A DNA stretch of 64,000 bases from Corallium rubrum (taxonomy: Eukaryota > Cnidaria > Anthozoa > Scleralcyonacea > Coralliidae): positions 38,522,559 through 38,586,558 of the forward strand of contig OZ035998.1 of assembly GCA_964035015.1 (NCBI GenBank), in the 5' to 3' direction. Below, piece after piece: positions 1 through 11,600 of this stretch (within the stretch, counting starts at the first letter, position 1; every line of letters begins with the position of its first letter). The notes under the pieces were generated by a model, which was not told where the DNA came from, did not search any database, and worked only from the letters and a program-made list of their open reading frames with translations. Made by a program: the position numbers and the translations under genes.

Positions 1-189
1 TATTTTATTTTATTTAACTTTACCTTGACTAAATAAATAAATACAAGGATAGGAACACCGCAACAGCTGAGGCCGATTACTGCGGGTCCTGATTGTCTAC
101 GATTTACATTAAATAATATGTGATATAAATATAATTATATGATATAAACATAACAAGTAAAAACGTTTAATATGAAGCTAGCTGAAGGT

Positions 190-3100
190 CTAAAAACAAC
201 AAGTAGGGGAAATACATAGACTACGGACAGAGTTACATTTAATACAAATTGATTTCCAGGTGCGTGGGTCTTCAGAATGGTATATAGAGAGAATAGCAGA
301 GTGGTAGTATTCTTTTAGTTTGTTTTTGAAATATGAAAGATTGGTAGTCCGGGTTATTTCTTGAGGCAGCACGTTCCATATTCTTGGAGCTCTTATTAGG
401 TATGATTTACCGTACGTAGATGTTCTATATGATCGCTGTTTGAAAGCGCTGCCATCTGTTTTAATCTGAGATCTTGTAGGTATGTTGGTAGGTTTGAATT
501 TTTCAGGAATTGTAGTTTTGTCAAATGAAATATATTGATTGATTATTTTGAAAAAGAATACCATGTCCAGATATTCGTGCCAGTAGGTTAGAGGAAGTAG
601 GTTTGTTTCGATTAGTCTGTTCTCGTAAGTAATTTCACATTGGAAAGGTAGATTAAGAATATATTTTGTTGCGCGTCGTTGAACTCGTTCGACATTTTTT
701 ATCCGCTCAATTGTTTGTGGGCTCCAAACCTGAGACGCGTATCCAAGGTGGCAACGGACAATTGCCAGATAGATGGTACGTCTGGTGCTGATGGCGTTAA
801 TGTTTTTTGTGGTTCTTCTAGCGTACCCCAGGATCTTGTTGGCCTTAGCTGTTTGTGAATGAACCTGTTTCTTCCACAATAAGTCAGAGGAAATCCATAC
901 TCCAAGGTCTCGTTCATGTGAACAGTGTTTCAGTTCGATATTGTCCATGGAGTATGGAATCATGATGCGTTTCTTCTTTCTTGTTATGGTCTGAACTTTG
1001 CATTTTGTTTGGTTAAAAGCAAGGTTTGAAGATAGTGACCATTCATTGATGTTATTCAGGTCCTGTTGCAGAAGAGTGTTGTCTGCTTCAGTAGATATGC
1101 GCTTGAATAGTTTTGTATCATCGGCGAAGGTCGCTATTGTGGACGATAATACTGCGTCGGGAAGATCGTTGACGTAAAGAAGGAATAGCAATGGTCCAAG
1201 GATCGATCCTTGAGGCACACCAGAAGTTACGGGTAGAGGAGAAGAAGTTTCACCAAGTACTGTGACTTGCTGCCGACGGTCTGTGAGGTACGACTGAAAC
1301 CAAGAGAGCAGGCTGCCGCGGAATCCAAAGCGATAAAGTTTGTCAATGATTTTTTTATGACTTACTTTATCGAATGCTTTGGACATATCAAGGTAAATAA
1401 CATCGATCTGTTTTCCTTGGTCGAGATCACTTCCAATTGCATCTAGAATTTGGATGAGTTGAGTTGTACAGGATTTTCCTGGAACAAAGCCGTGCTGACA
1501 TTCATTGATGGTGTTTTTCAAGAAGTCCCTAATATGGTTGAGTACACAACGTTCCAACAATTTTGAAACAATGCAAAGGAGGGAAATAGGCCTATAGTTT
1601 TCTACTTGTTGTTTTGGTCCTCTTTTGTGTACTGGAACAACGTTGGCCAGTTTCCACTCGTCTGGAATCATACCAATACGGAGAGATTTGTTGAATAGGC
1701 AGCAGAGTGATGGGGCAATCTGGTAAGCTGTTGCAGTGAGAATTCGGCCAGGGATTTCATCCGGTCCTATTGCTTTATCTGGATCTAAGGATTTCAGCGC
1801 GATAAGAACATCAGTTTCCGACAAGGTCAATTCGTTGATGGTTTGTAACGGCGTGTTAGAGGTGCCTTGAGAGGTAGTATTAGTGTAGTCGTAGTTTGAT
1901 GGTGTTGGGTCCATGTCTGGATCCTGGTTAAACACTGATGCGAAATAATTGTTAAACATATGAGCGATATCATTTGGGTTGTTGGCCACTTGAGGATAAT
2001 TTTCCATGGAACGAGGAATACTAATTGTTTTTACTTTTAACTTAAACAAACTCCAAAAGCGTTTTGGACTGAAGTGTAGACTTTGACCAAGAGTATTAAG
2101 ATAGTTTTCGCGACCTTCTTTCATAAGACGTTTAACTGTAGTTCTAAGTTTCTTGAACTTTTCATGCAGATAATTTGTGGGAGATCGAGCAAGTTTGCGA
2201 CGGACAGTCTCTTTCTTGTTTAATAAATGCTGGATTTCGCTGTTAAACCAAGGGATGTTTTTCTTACCTTTCACTTTCTTCATTGGAATGTAGTCCTTAA
2301 CCGCTGTGAGAAATGCGTTTTTCCAAGACGACCAATCGTTATTGATGTTACCGTTAGCTGATATTACGTTAGATAAGTTTAATGATTCAAGACTAGAACG
2401 AAGTCCGTTGATATCTGCACGTTTGTAGTCGTAAACTACTCTATTCATTTTCACTGGTCGTTGAGGACAAGTTAGTATCTCAAACGTAATGGCGCTGTGA
2501 TCAGTCACTACTCCGGACATTTCTGGCGAGAGGATTTCACATATTTTAATTTGGTCGGGTATGCTTGTTATTAAAAGGTCTAGAATGTTATTTCCTCTTG
2601 TAGGAGAAGTGTTTATTTGAGAAAGGAAAAAATCTTTTAGAAGTTCAGAAAATGCTTTTCCGGTTGAAATTTCAATTGTCTCGTCGTCAGTATTCTGCCA
2701 ATTAGTGTTCGGAAAATTAAAATCACCCGCAATGATGATGTCATCATACTGGTCACGAATCATACCAAGAAAATCGTTAAGTTCGTTTAGCCAGTTTTCG
2801 TCTGAATTTGGAGGTCTATAGCACGAACACACCAAAAAATGTGAATTTGAATCCGTAGTTACATCAACTGCTACAATTTCAATATTGCAATTTGTTTGAA
2901 TTTCACGCACGCATTTAAACGACTCACTTTTAATTGCCAGAAGTACTCCACCACCTCTGTTATCTCTGTCTTTTCGAAAAATTTCATAATGTTGACCAAG
3001 AATCTCGCAGCTTAATACGTTGTTGTTTAACCACGTTTCGTTAACACATACAATGTCACTGTCCTCGGAATAAACCAAATCCTGAAAGTTGTGAATGTTA

Positions 3101-3609
3101 CTGGTAACTTTCATACCTTGCTTGTGTTGGCTTTTCAAACTTCGAGCGTTTAAAAGAAGACATTTTAACGGTGTTTTGCTGGAAATTTTCCCACGGGTTG
3201 GTACAGTTGACTTGAAGTTAGGTCCGGGATTAGTTTCTATGTCTCCAGACAATTTGATTAAAATAGTAGCAAACATTGCGTGCTTCAAAAGGCGAACTCC
3301 AAGAATTGCAACAGTCGAATAATTTAACGGTCTCGATTTGTCCGTTACATGGCTATTGTAAAAACGGCGTCGTAAATTGAATGTTGAGATTTCTCCTGAC
3401 AAATGGAGTAGTTCACTTGATTTATTGAAACTTTTATGATCTAGTATGTCTCCCAAAACCAGGTTTAAGTAAATAATTAGGCATAAGCTGCGGGAGCTCG
3501 AAAGAACCCAACCAGCTGCCATGATGGCGCACGCAAGGTGCAGGAAATGCAGCCCAGGCTCATTTGAAATAATTTGAAAGTTAATTTTGTTTTGTTTTTT
3601 TGTCTGCAT
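190..3609 (-). CDS. Endonuclease/reverse transcriptase polyprotein of a CR1-like retrotransposon with 2A motif
   Basis: A 1139-residue protein that nicks target DNA and copies the element RNA into the cut. Residues 1-118 have no recognised domain but contain two hydrophobic stretches (about 21-53 and 101-118). Residues 120-130 form a 2A-like motif ending NPGP. Residues about 150-378 are an exonuclease/endonuclease/phosphatase (APE-like) domain: NARSL at 154, NETWL with Glu191, GDFNFPNTNW at 295, and the SGVVTDHSAITF block with Asp370-His371. Residues about 640-900 are reverse transcriptase: NYRPISLL, YLDMSKAFDK near 739, GVPQGSILGPLLF near 797 and the catalytic FADD at 828-831. The remaining 240 residues are a basic C-terminal region. 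The first ATG lies in a tandem repeat that also supplies upstream out-of-frame ATGs; Met30 (MAAGW) is an alternative start. Confidence 0.93.
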   Translation of the reverse strand: MQTKKQNKINFQIISNEPGLHFLHLACAIMAAGWVLSSSRSLCLIIYLNLVLGDILDHKSFNKSSELLHLSGEISTFNLRRRFYNSHVTDKSRPLNYSTVAILGVRLLKHAMFATILIKLSGDIETNPGPNFKSTVPTRGKISSKTPLKCLLLNARSLKSQHKQGMKVTSNIHNFQDLVYSEDSDIVCVNETWLNNNVLSCEILGQHYEIFRKDRDNRGGGVLLAIKSESFKCVREIQTNCNIEIVAVDVTTDSNSHFLVCSCYRPPNSDENWLNELNDFLGMIRDQYDDIIIAGDFNFPNTNWQNTDDETIEISTGKAFSELLKDFFLSQINTSPTRGNNILDLLITSIPDQIKICEILSPEMSGVVTDHSAITFEILTCPQRPVKMNRVVYDYKRADINGLRSSLESLNLSNVISANGNINNDWSSWKNAFLTAVKDYIPMKKVKGKKNIPWFNSEIQHLLNKKETVRRKLARSPTNYLHEKFKKLRTTVKRLMKEGRENYLNTLGQSLHFSPKRFWSLFKLKVKTISIPRSMENYPQVANNPNDIAHMFNNYFASVFNQDPDMDPTPSNYDYTNTTSQGTSNTPLQTINELTLSETDVLIALKSLDPDKAIGPDEIPGRILTATAYQIAPSLCCLFNKSLRIGMIPDEWKLANVVPVHKRGPKQQVENYRPISLLCIVSKLLERCVLNHIRDFLKNTINECQHGFVPGKSCTTQLIQILDAIGSDLDQGKQIDVIYLDMSKAFDKVSHKKIIDKLYRFGFRGSLLSWFQSYLTDRRQQVTVLGETSSPLPVTSGVPQGSILGPLLFLLYVNDLPDAVLSSTIATFADDTKLFKRISTEADNTLLQQDLNNINEWSLSSNLAFNQTKCKVQTITRKKKRIMIPYSMDNIELKHCSHERDLGVWISSDLLWKKQVHSQTAKANKILGYARRTTKNINAISTRRTIYLAIVRCHLGYASQVWSPQTIERIKNVERVQRRATKYILNLPFQCEITYENRLIETNLLPLTYWHEYLDMVFFFKIINQYISFDKTTIPEKFKPTNIPTRSQIKTDGSAFKQRSYRTSTYGKSYLIRAPRIWNVLPQEITRTTNLSYFKNKLKEYYHSAILSIYHSEDPRTWKSICIKCNSVRSLCISPTCCF
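3220..3255 (-). other. 2A-like ribosome-skipping motif in the retrotransposon frame
   Basis: The frame reads LIKLSGDIETNPGP, matching the 2A consensus D-V/I-E-x-N-P-G-P. In known 2A sequences the ribosome fails to form the Gly-Pro bond, releasing the upstream peptide and continuing from the proline. Here that would separate an N-terminal piece of 129 residues from the endonuclease/reverse transcriptase. APE-type non-LTR elements with 2A motifs have been described in several invertebrates. Activity of this copy is inferred from the consensus only. Confidence 0.85.
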
Positions 3610-3646
3610 TTTGTCTGCATTTTTGTCTGCATTTTTGTCTGCATTT
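3599..3646 (-). repeat. Short tandem repeat at the retrotransposon 5' end
   Basis: Four copies of an 11-12 base unit (minus strand ATGCAGACAAAA). Each copy contributes an ATG. Only the innermost (at 3609) is in frame with the long protein; the other three are out of frame, so they could act as upstream starts. Confidence 0.8.
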
Positions 3647-3650
3647 TTTG

Positions 3651-5118
3651 TCTATATTTATGAGAAGTTCAATAATTATTGTGTTGCTCAATTTAATTTT
3701 AACATTGTTTTACCTTTTCTGTATTTTCAAATTCTCTTAATTCTAACTACCTTTCGAGAGGAAAAAAATGAGGCTACTGCACGTGAGCTGTGTATTAGAA
3801 ATAAAAATAGAACGAACTATTTATATCTCTATTTTAGGCTGAAAGGTCTCCGCGAGCTGGAAGAGATGCAGGGCTAAATTATTGTAAAGGAATGAATGAA
3901 TGGTAATTTGGCTAAAATTATCGTTGCCAGAATATCTGGGGACAAGTTGAATTGGTTATAGTTTTGATTTTTAGTTGATTGCTGTTTATATCCTATAATT
4001 TTTGTTGAATGATTTGTCCGACAATGTAAATTACACAAATTTAATATATCATTTAATTTGTGTAATTTAAGTCTGTGAACAGGCTATACTGATAATACAG
4101 TCAGGTATTTTACGAGTTTCTGATGTATTTTTCCGCACCCTGAAAGGACGACGCAGGGAAAAAAGTGACAAACGAATTAAATGGTCGGCCATGATTGTAT
4201 AGGCTCGATTCCACCCTTTGTGAGCCCGCGTTCCTGCACCCACATATCACGCTGGCTCACAACGGCTGGAATCGAACTTATATATATATATACATGGAAT
4301 CCGGGGTTTTTCATGCTGTATCGTGTCATATTCACTGTATTTTTTGCCAATATGTTAATAAGAATAATTACAGTACGGCACTGTCATATAATAACTGTTT
4401 ATATTCCGTTCCATCATCCTGTATGCATGGTGCCAGTATTTCATGTGCACAATTTGTTATTTATTGTTCTTAGCATGGTCTACATACACTGTAGGCCTTA
4501 CTCTTTGAATTCTAAAGCTTGTATGTAATAGAACATGACACATCCTCTCGGAGTTAGAGCTCCAGATAGGGAGAATGAAGTCGATTGGTTGGGTCAATAT
4601 ATGATGGGAAAAGCAGTTACTGCTAGTTATTTTCATGCTCTTGGTTCCAAAGTAATTGTATAAAAAAGTATAAAGTAATGTAGAAGGTCCTTCCTACATG
4701 CTAAAATGCGTAAAATGGCAAAGATCTCTATATGTTGGTAAATGATTTGTCTTGGTACCAATAAAACAGTTTCTTAAGGTACACACGTAAAAACGCAAGC
4801 TCTGTTACAGCATCCAACAGCACTGATATCATGTCTGTTAACAGTCTGTGAATGGACGTCAACAGCCTGTAACAGCTATGCTATCATACCTGTATATATA
4901 AGGCCTGAAGCTGTAACATGTCTGTGGCGTTTTTACGTGTGTACTGCATCATGCTTCGTATGTTTAATTTTAAAGTACAAATATTACAGCTGAGCGAGGC
5001 AATGCTTGAGTTACAAGGCAGGCCGATTGTATTGTGACCATGAAAAAAACAAAACTGAAAATCCAACTCTGACTTTGTAAGGTTTCCTTTGCTTTCTCTT
5101 TGTTTTGCTTCTTTTTAT
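3651..5118. other. Intron sequence, no exon recognised
   Basis: About 1.5 kb between the retrotransposon and the first inverted-repeat element before the visible TTC21B exons. Short open frames here have no recognisable family or splice-site support. It contains one inverted-repeat element (4779-4944) and is otherwise unremarkable AT-rich sequence. Confidence 0.6.
4779..4944. mobile_element. Small inverted-repeat element (166 bp)
   Basis: Ends are exact inverted copies of an 18-base sequence starting GTACACACGTAAAAACG (4779-4796 and 4927-4944). The interior has several TGTAACAG-like words. Non-coding and MITE-like; class unknown. Confidence 0.75.
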
Positions 5119-5591
5119 CATAGTCAATCGAGATATGGTCTGGAAACTCGGCAAACTTCAAAGCGCCTATAATGAGCTGGGATTTTATGTTGAACCGTAC
5201 CTTAAGGCGGATTTCCATTCAACTTTTTTTGTCGAGCTAGCGACTTTTTGCGATCGCTTTCTTTGTCTCATGAGCCCTCGGGTGGAACGGATCCAGTCGA
5301 GAGCCCACAATTCCAAAGAAAGCGATCGCAAATCGTCGATCGCGCGACAAAAAGCACTGAATGGAAATCCACCTTTACACCGTGCACAACCTTTGTTTTA
5401 GGTTTATTATAATATTTAAATAGCACGGTTGAGTGATTGAACTGAAACGTTGCTATTGGACAATTCGTTCATTATACCAAAATACAATGTGTTCAGTGAC
5501 TGTGCACCGTGCACAAAAATGCATAAAGGCGAACAAAAAGATAGACCAAAGACTTTAGCTGAGTTTCCAGACCATATCTCGATTGACTATG
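5119..5591. mobile_element. Inverted-repeat element with a second hairpin nested inside
   Basis: Outer ends at 5119 and 5591 are inverted copies of about 34 bases starting CATAGTCAATCGAG. Inside, 5202-5376 is another hairpin whose arms begin GGCGGATTTCCATTCA and end in TTTA, apparently a later insertion. A relative of the outer element lies at 10400-10679 and a relative of the nested one at 10713-10899. The right end lies about 60 bases before the first visible TTC21B exon. Confidence 0.75.
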
Positions 5592-5653
5592 TTTTTATCA
5601 AGGATATGATACGAGAACTCACATAATCTAGCATTTGCCTTCTTCCTTTCAAG

Positions 5654-8600
5654 GTACAAAAACAACCCAACTCAAGCCTTGAAATACTTCAACTTAGCAA
5701 GGAAAGATTCAGATTGGTTGGTATTTTAACTCGAATGAGTGTTTAATCAATATCTGTAAATCGCATACAGATTCGTCCTGATTTACATAAACTTTCTCCT
5801 CAATTTACTTAGCTAAAATCACTCCAACTTGGAAAATAGTTTGAGAACAGGCTATTTAGACGCGTCCATTTGATAAGTACGATAAAGCATTCGCAGCCGA
5901 TCTGTATGTGATTTACTACGGCTCGCTTGCATGCAGTGCGTCTTGTAAATCAGATGCAGATCGGCTGCTCAGTTTTAACTTACTTATCAAATTCTAAGTG
6001 TACATGATGAATACATTATTTAAGAGTTGTACGAAACGTTAGATAAGATCATTTTAACTCAGAAAAAACTGAATTTGAGCCGCTAGCGTCTAATAACTTT
6101 GATAAAACATTGATGTTTTATTAATCAATGTTTTAACAGTATTTACAAACACCTGATTAAACATTAATTTCTTTTGAATTTTCCTTATGAATTATTAATG
6201 AATTTGATAACTGTTACTTAAACTGTCGCTCATAAATAAGGTTTATGCAGATATGTCGAACCTGATAAGCGAGTCGAACACGTAATCTTTTGCGTGGTTA
6301 GCGGTGAGCGCTCTCACGCCCTTGAAGTACTACTATATCTACTCTGACTTATGTGAGAGAACTTAAGTTATGTAATAAAATAACAGTACTCTAACATTAG
6401 GGTATATTTTTAATTGGTTTAAAGTGACATATTGTTTCTCATAAATATGAACTCGTAAATACTAATATTTGTTCCACTGCCGTTTTAGGGGTGAACGAGC
6501 TACATACAATATGATCGAGATTTGTTTAAATCCGGACAACGAAACGTTAGGTAATAGCGGTGGTATATAGTTTTTGTAATGTTTATGCATGTTTTATTAA
6601 CTTTAAAAAATTGAGCGCAAGAATTTTTAGACTGGATAAAACACGCTATGTGAGTGTTTTGAACAGCTTCAAAAACTATTATTATTATTATTATTCATTA
6701 TTAGTAGTTTTTTGCTTTCTCGTTCAATTGCTAATTAGGATGACGATTTTATTTAAAGTTCTATGTGCATTAGTATTCATTATATAAAATTTCTTGTTTA
6801 TTTGGCCTTACACGTGATCAAATCCGTGCATCTAATTGGAAAATCTACATTGAATATTAATGAGTTTTGAAGTTTTAATTAACCCAGACAATTTTTATAG
6901 AATAGTTGTAAAAGAGAAAAGCTTGCATGTGTCCACGTGAAAGAAGAGTGTTTTATCCTGAGCGAAGGAGTCCGTCCAGCTATAGTCCGCAAACCAAAAA
7001 AGAACAACACATTGCGTGATAATGACCGAGTGGCTCAATTAACTTGTATTTTAATCTACTCAATTGCATTCACAAGGATGGAAAATTGACCTGATTTTAA
7101 AAGCAGTGTATAATTTTTCGTATTGGCTTAGTTTGTTCTAAACCGCAATTTCCATTGTATGTATATAGGTGGAGAGACATTCGAAGGAATGGATACCGAT
7201 GTTAGGTAAGTATATAAACGTGTGTCTTCAGTTTATAATGTATACAGTTACAGTGTTTACACTTTTATAGTAATAATAATAAAATCTTTATTTAAATTGT
7301 TGAAGGTCCTATCAGCATAAATGCTGATATTAACAGGAGAACAGTGCTTAATTATAGTTAGTATAAATACACAGGTGATTTTTGAAAACCACGCGCGCTG
7401 ATTGGACGAGCTACTTCGGATTAATTCTCGATAATCACCTACAGCGTTTATTCAAAATGGCCGCCAGCCAAAGTTGTCAATGCGACAGACAAGGAAATTA
7501 ACAATTTTAAAGAAAATGCTCTTCCTAAAAGTACGAAAATGTGTATTTATACTAAAACAATTATTAACCTCAGGCTCAGTGAATATCGATGCATAATAAC
7601 CTCGACTTCGTCTCGGTTATTATACACCGATAGTCACCTCGCCTTCGGCGAATAATTGTTAAATAATAACTAAATCATTAATACAAAGCGAACAAAAAAA
7701 AGGAAAATAACAGTTATATAGGAAATTTATAAACTAAAAATGTGAGTATTATAATACTATCTTGTGTTTGTGTCTAAGGTTTGCACCCATATACTGCATG
7801 CTACCTCGCACGTGCGTGTGTCTTCGACGTATTCTTGGTAGACGCTAGTTAGAATACGCGTAAAAGAAACTGAGCATTTTCCGTTCGTTTTCTTACACAA
7901 TTTGTCACTATGTAATACTGTTGGAATATTATTGCAAGTTTATATTAATGAACAAAATTGACTCATTGTCAGTGGCGTAGCCAAGGGGGGGCATGGGTGG
8001 GGTGGGAGGGGGTGGTTGTCCTCCCCCCCCCCCCCAATGATCTCCAAGACCGTTCTCGTGAAAAGTTTAAATCCATGGAGAAACCTGTAAGGGGGGGGGG
8101 GGGGGTACAGTTATTTTAAGGCCAAGTGAGTAGACTAGTAATGTGTTATATATTGCAGGCATGCATATGCTCTAAATTACAATACTAAGGGTCTATACAA
8201 GATGCCTTGTCTTGTAAAAGATGATTTACAACTTGTCTATACATAAATCTAAAGATATTCTGACGTGTATCATTCTGGTTTTATAACAACAAAATTATGT
8301 AATTTATAAGGCTTTCAGATTACTCTTAAATACTTCCCTCAAAATGCAGGGAATAGTAGAAAAGATATAAGAACCGCGATCAGGTTTAAACATACTTAAA
8401 TAGTAATAGACAAGACGTTCTCTGATCAATAATACTATTAAATTTTTGATCTGAGAAGGTCTTATCTATTACTATTTAAGCAGGAAATAGTGTTTCAGAG
8501 ACCCTAGAAATCCAAACATTTTCCGGGGGGCATGCCCCCGGATCCCCCTAGGAGGTCGAGGTTCTTGCCCCCCCCCCCCCCACCCACCAACCCGAGACTC

Positions 8601-11600
8601 TGGCTACGCCACTGCTCATTGTTGCATTCAGTGATGGTATTATTGCGTGTTCTTGTTGTAGTAATCAAGCAGAAAAAAAAGACTCTCAAATGGCGGCTGT
8701 AAAAACAGCAGAAAAATTGTTAAAGGTAATTTTTTTGTAGTCGTCTTAATCATGTTGTTGTTTTATCCGTCGAGGAAGGGTGTAGTGTTAGCAAACTGGA
8801 AAGATCCCGGTTTCAAGAGAAGGCAATGTGGCAAAGAATGGCTTTGGCGCTCTTCTACAATCTCAGAATCTATCTAATTCTAACCGTTCGCGAGGATTGA
8901 TCTCTGTGTCAATTATATATGCATGGGTCAGCGGTTGAGTACATAACAACGTTTTTCTAATGCATATATCAGTATGGTTCAACCCATGTGTGTGGTCACG
9001 TGTTTACGGTTATTTAAAATGCGGTTTTGTTTTCAGGAGATCAAGCCGAAAGGAGCTTTAAAACATCGCATTTTAGAAAACTACGCGCTAATGGCAAACA
9101 AAAATAAATCAACTATTGAAAAATCCTTGTCAGATTTTATGGAGATTGCTACGGCTGAGGTAAGGAAAATGGTTTACCATATAAATAGTGTGGTATGAAG
9201 TGTCGTGAAAACAGCTCCCGTATGATTTTCGTGCTAAAGTGGGTTTCTAGATGTCACGCTATCAGAAAATGATAGGGTTCAAATTTTCGACCTTTCGACA
9301 GGGGGTCGAGAGGTCGGAAAATTTGAAGTGCATTTTTTGATAGTTTGACGCCTAGTCATCTAAAAAAAAAACTGAAAAAAGAAACAAAAATCAACTTTAG
9401 CATGCAAATCCTACGAAAGCTGTTTTGATAACACTTCATGCCACACTATTAGGGCTAGGATCAGGGTCAGGAAAGGTCTTCGAGTCACTCCTATTAGCCA
9501 TGTCTCCGACCCCTCGACCCCCCTCTATATATATATATATCGAAACATCGAAAATTTGAACTCCATCATTCTCCGATTTGACATCTAGTCAACTCAAAAA
9601 AGAAAAAAAATCAACTTTAGCGCGAAAATCCTACGAGATTACACTTTATAGCGCACTTTTATGATTGAACAGCAGTGTTTTATTAGATTTAAAGCACGAG
9701 GCGATAGTTGAGTGTTTATATCTCACAAAACAGATACTGCGAATGTTTGGAGTAGCTTTAAAAACGATCTACTTGGTAAGTTCATTGGCGTAGTAATTTT
9801 GAAAAACAACGTTGCCTAAGCCGAGAAAATCAAAGCTAAAGTTTCTGTAAGTCATGAGGATGTTTTATCAAACATATCATATAGAGTTTTTTTATAGACA
9901 CTCGTTAAACAAGGATTTTCTTTGTGTTTTCCTCGTAAATTATTAATGAGGATTTGAAGAATAAAAACTAATAAAGATACGGAATATAAACTTTTTGGGA
10001 GTATGGTGGCTATTAATTCAATGAGTTATTCAATTTAATGATTTTGAGAAGATTGGGAAAGGATGATTTGGTTTGACGTTATCGTTTTTATGTGCGCTTT
10101 GTTTTGCTGCATGTATCCATGATAAAGAATCTTATTAAATTCATTAAAAATTCATGAAGAAAATTCAAAAAGAAATGAATATTTAATCAATATCTGCAAT
10201 TCGCATACGGATTCGTCCTGCATGATTTACGTAAACTTTTTTCTCAATTTACTTAGCTAAAATCACTCCAACTTGAAAAATAGTTTGAAAACATGGCTAT
10301 TTAAATGCGTCCATTTGATAAGTAGGGTAAAGCATTCGCAGCCGATCTGTATCTGATTTACTACGGCTCGCTTGCAGCTCACCTTGTAATTAGTCAGATC
10401 ATAGTCCCTAGAATCATATGTCTGGAGATGCGGTGAATATCAAAGCGGTTGACAATGAGCTACAACTTAGGTTGAGGGTGGCAACTAAGGTGCACAATCT
10501 TTTGTTTTACGTTCATTAATATTTATAAAGCAACGCTGCTATTGGTTGATTGCTTCATTATACCAAAAATACAATGTGTTCAGCAAGCGTTAAGGTGATA
10601 TAAGGTGCACAAACGTGAACAAAAACCTAGAACAAAGACTTTGGCCGGGTTTCCAGACAATTTATTCCTAGGGACTATGGTCAGATACAGATCGCTGTTC
10701 ATGCTTTATCTATTAAGGTGGATTTCCATTCAGTGCATTTTATCGCGCGATCGACTTTTTGCGATCGCTTTCTTTTGAATTGTGAGTTGTCAAGCGGAAC
10801 GCATTTCATTAGCTTTGGTTGAATACACACATTTCAAAAGAAAGCGATCGAGAAAAGTCGATCGCGCGATAAAATGCACTGAATGGAAATCCAGCTTTAC
10901 ATACAGGCGCAATAGACCCTTTTAATAAGTGCGCGTCATTTTCCACACTTCATTTTCCACACTTGACGTCATTTTCAGCCTTTTGAATTATTTTGAAAAT
11001 ATGCAAAAGCTAAGACAATAACCGAAATTGAAAAGAATTCAAAAGAAAAACTGAAAAGGACTTGACTTCATAGGGTGGACATTACGTCTTCTATACTTAT
11101 TAAAAAGTCTATAGCCCGCACGTATGGTCGTAAGGAGGTTTGTCCCGTAGCTTTTTTAACCCTCCTTGGCTACGTGGCTGAAGTGCTTTTTCCCGTTACA
11201 ATTTGTTTGTTGTTAACTATTTTAATAATTAATCATTGAAGCCTATTTCCGTTTCTGATTGACCCAATCTCCTTTATTTATTTTGCACAATAAACTTAAG
11301 CTGTCCATATTTGGTAAAGTGAAAACAGAAAAATATTGAACCAATGACGTCACTCGTTCAATAATTAATACGTATTCGATGCTTGACGTCCCGAAAGCCC
11401 GAATTAATGGCTACTGGTAATTCTCAGTGCCTAAATGTGTTATGAACGCTGACCTTGGTTTAAATATAATCCTTGATTACAATTGGTTGCTGCTGTGGGG
11501 AGCCGCCGGCCAACCCCCGCGTAAGCGGGGAAAACGGCCGTAGAACGATTGTTGTTGTTTGTTTTGATTACAATTGGTCAGAAAGTTTCATGGAATTCTT

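Larger units (their letters stand above)
1..3650 (-). mobile_element. CR1/L2-type non-LTR retrotransposon, near full length
   Basis: Read on the minus strand, the element runs from a short tandem repeat at its 5' end (about 3599-3646), through one long open frame, to a 3' tail made of AAATA units at positions 1-17, where the window cuts it. Endonuclease followed by reverse transcriptase in one frame, and a short-repeat tail rather than poly(A), are typical of the CR1/L2/Rex group; the exact clade is inferred. No upstream TTC21B exon was seen between 1 and 5653, so the element probably sits in an intron of that gene in antisense orientation. The coding frame has no stop or frameshift, which suggests a young copy. 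Target-site duplications cannot be judged because the 3' end is cut. Confidence 0.88.

Noticed and set aside
4181-4528. Plus-strand open frame of 115 residues
   Set aside because: No recognised domain, no splice support, and composition like other AT-rich non-coding DNA in the window.
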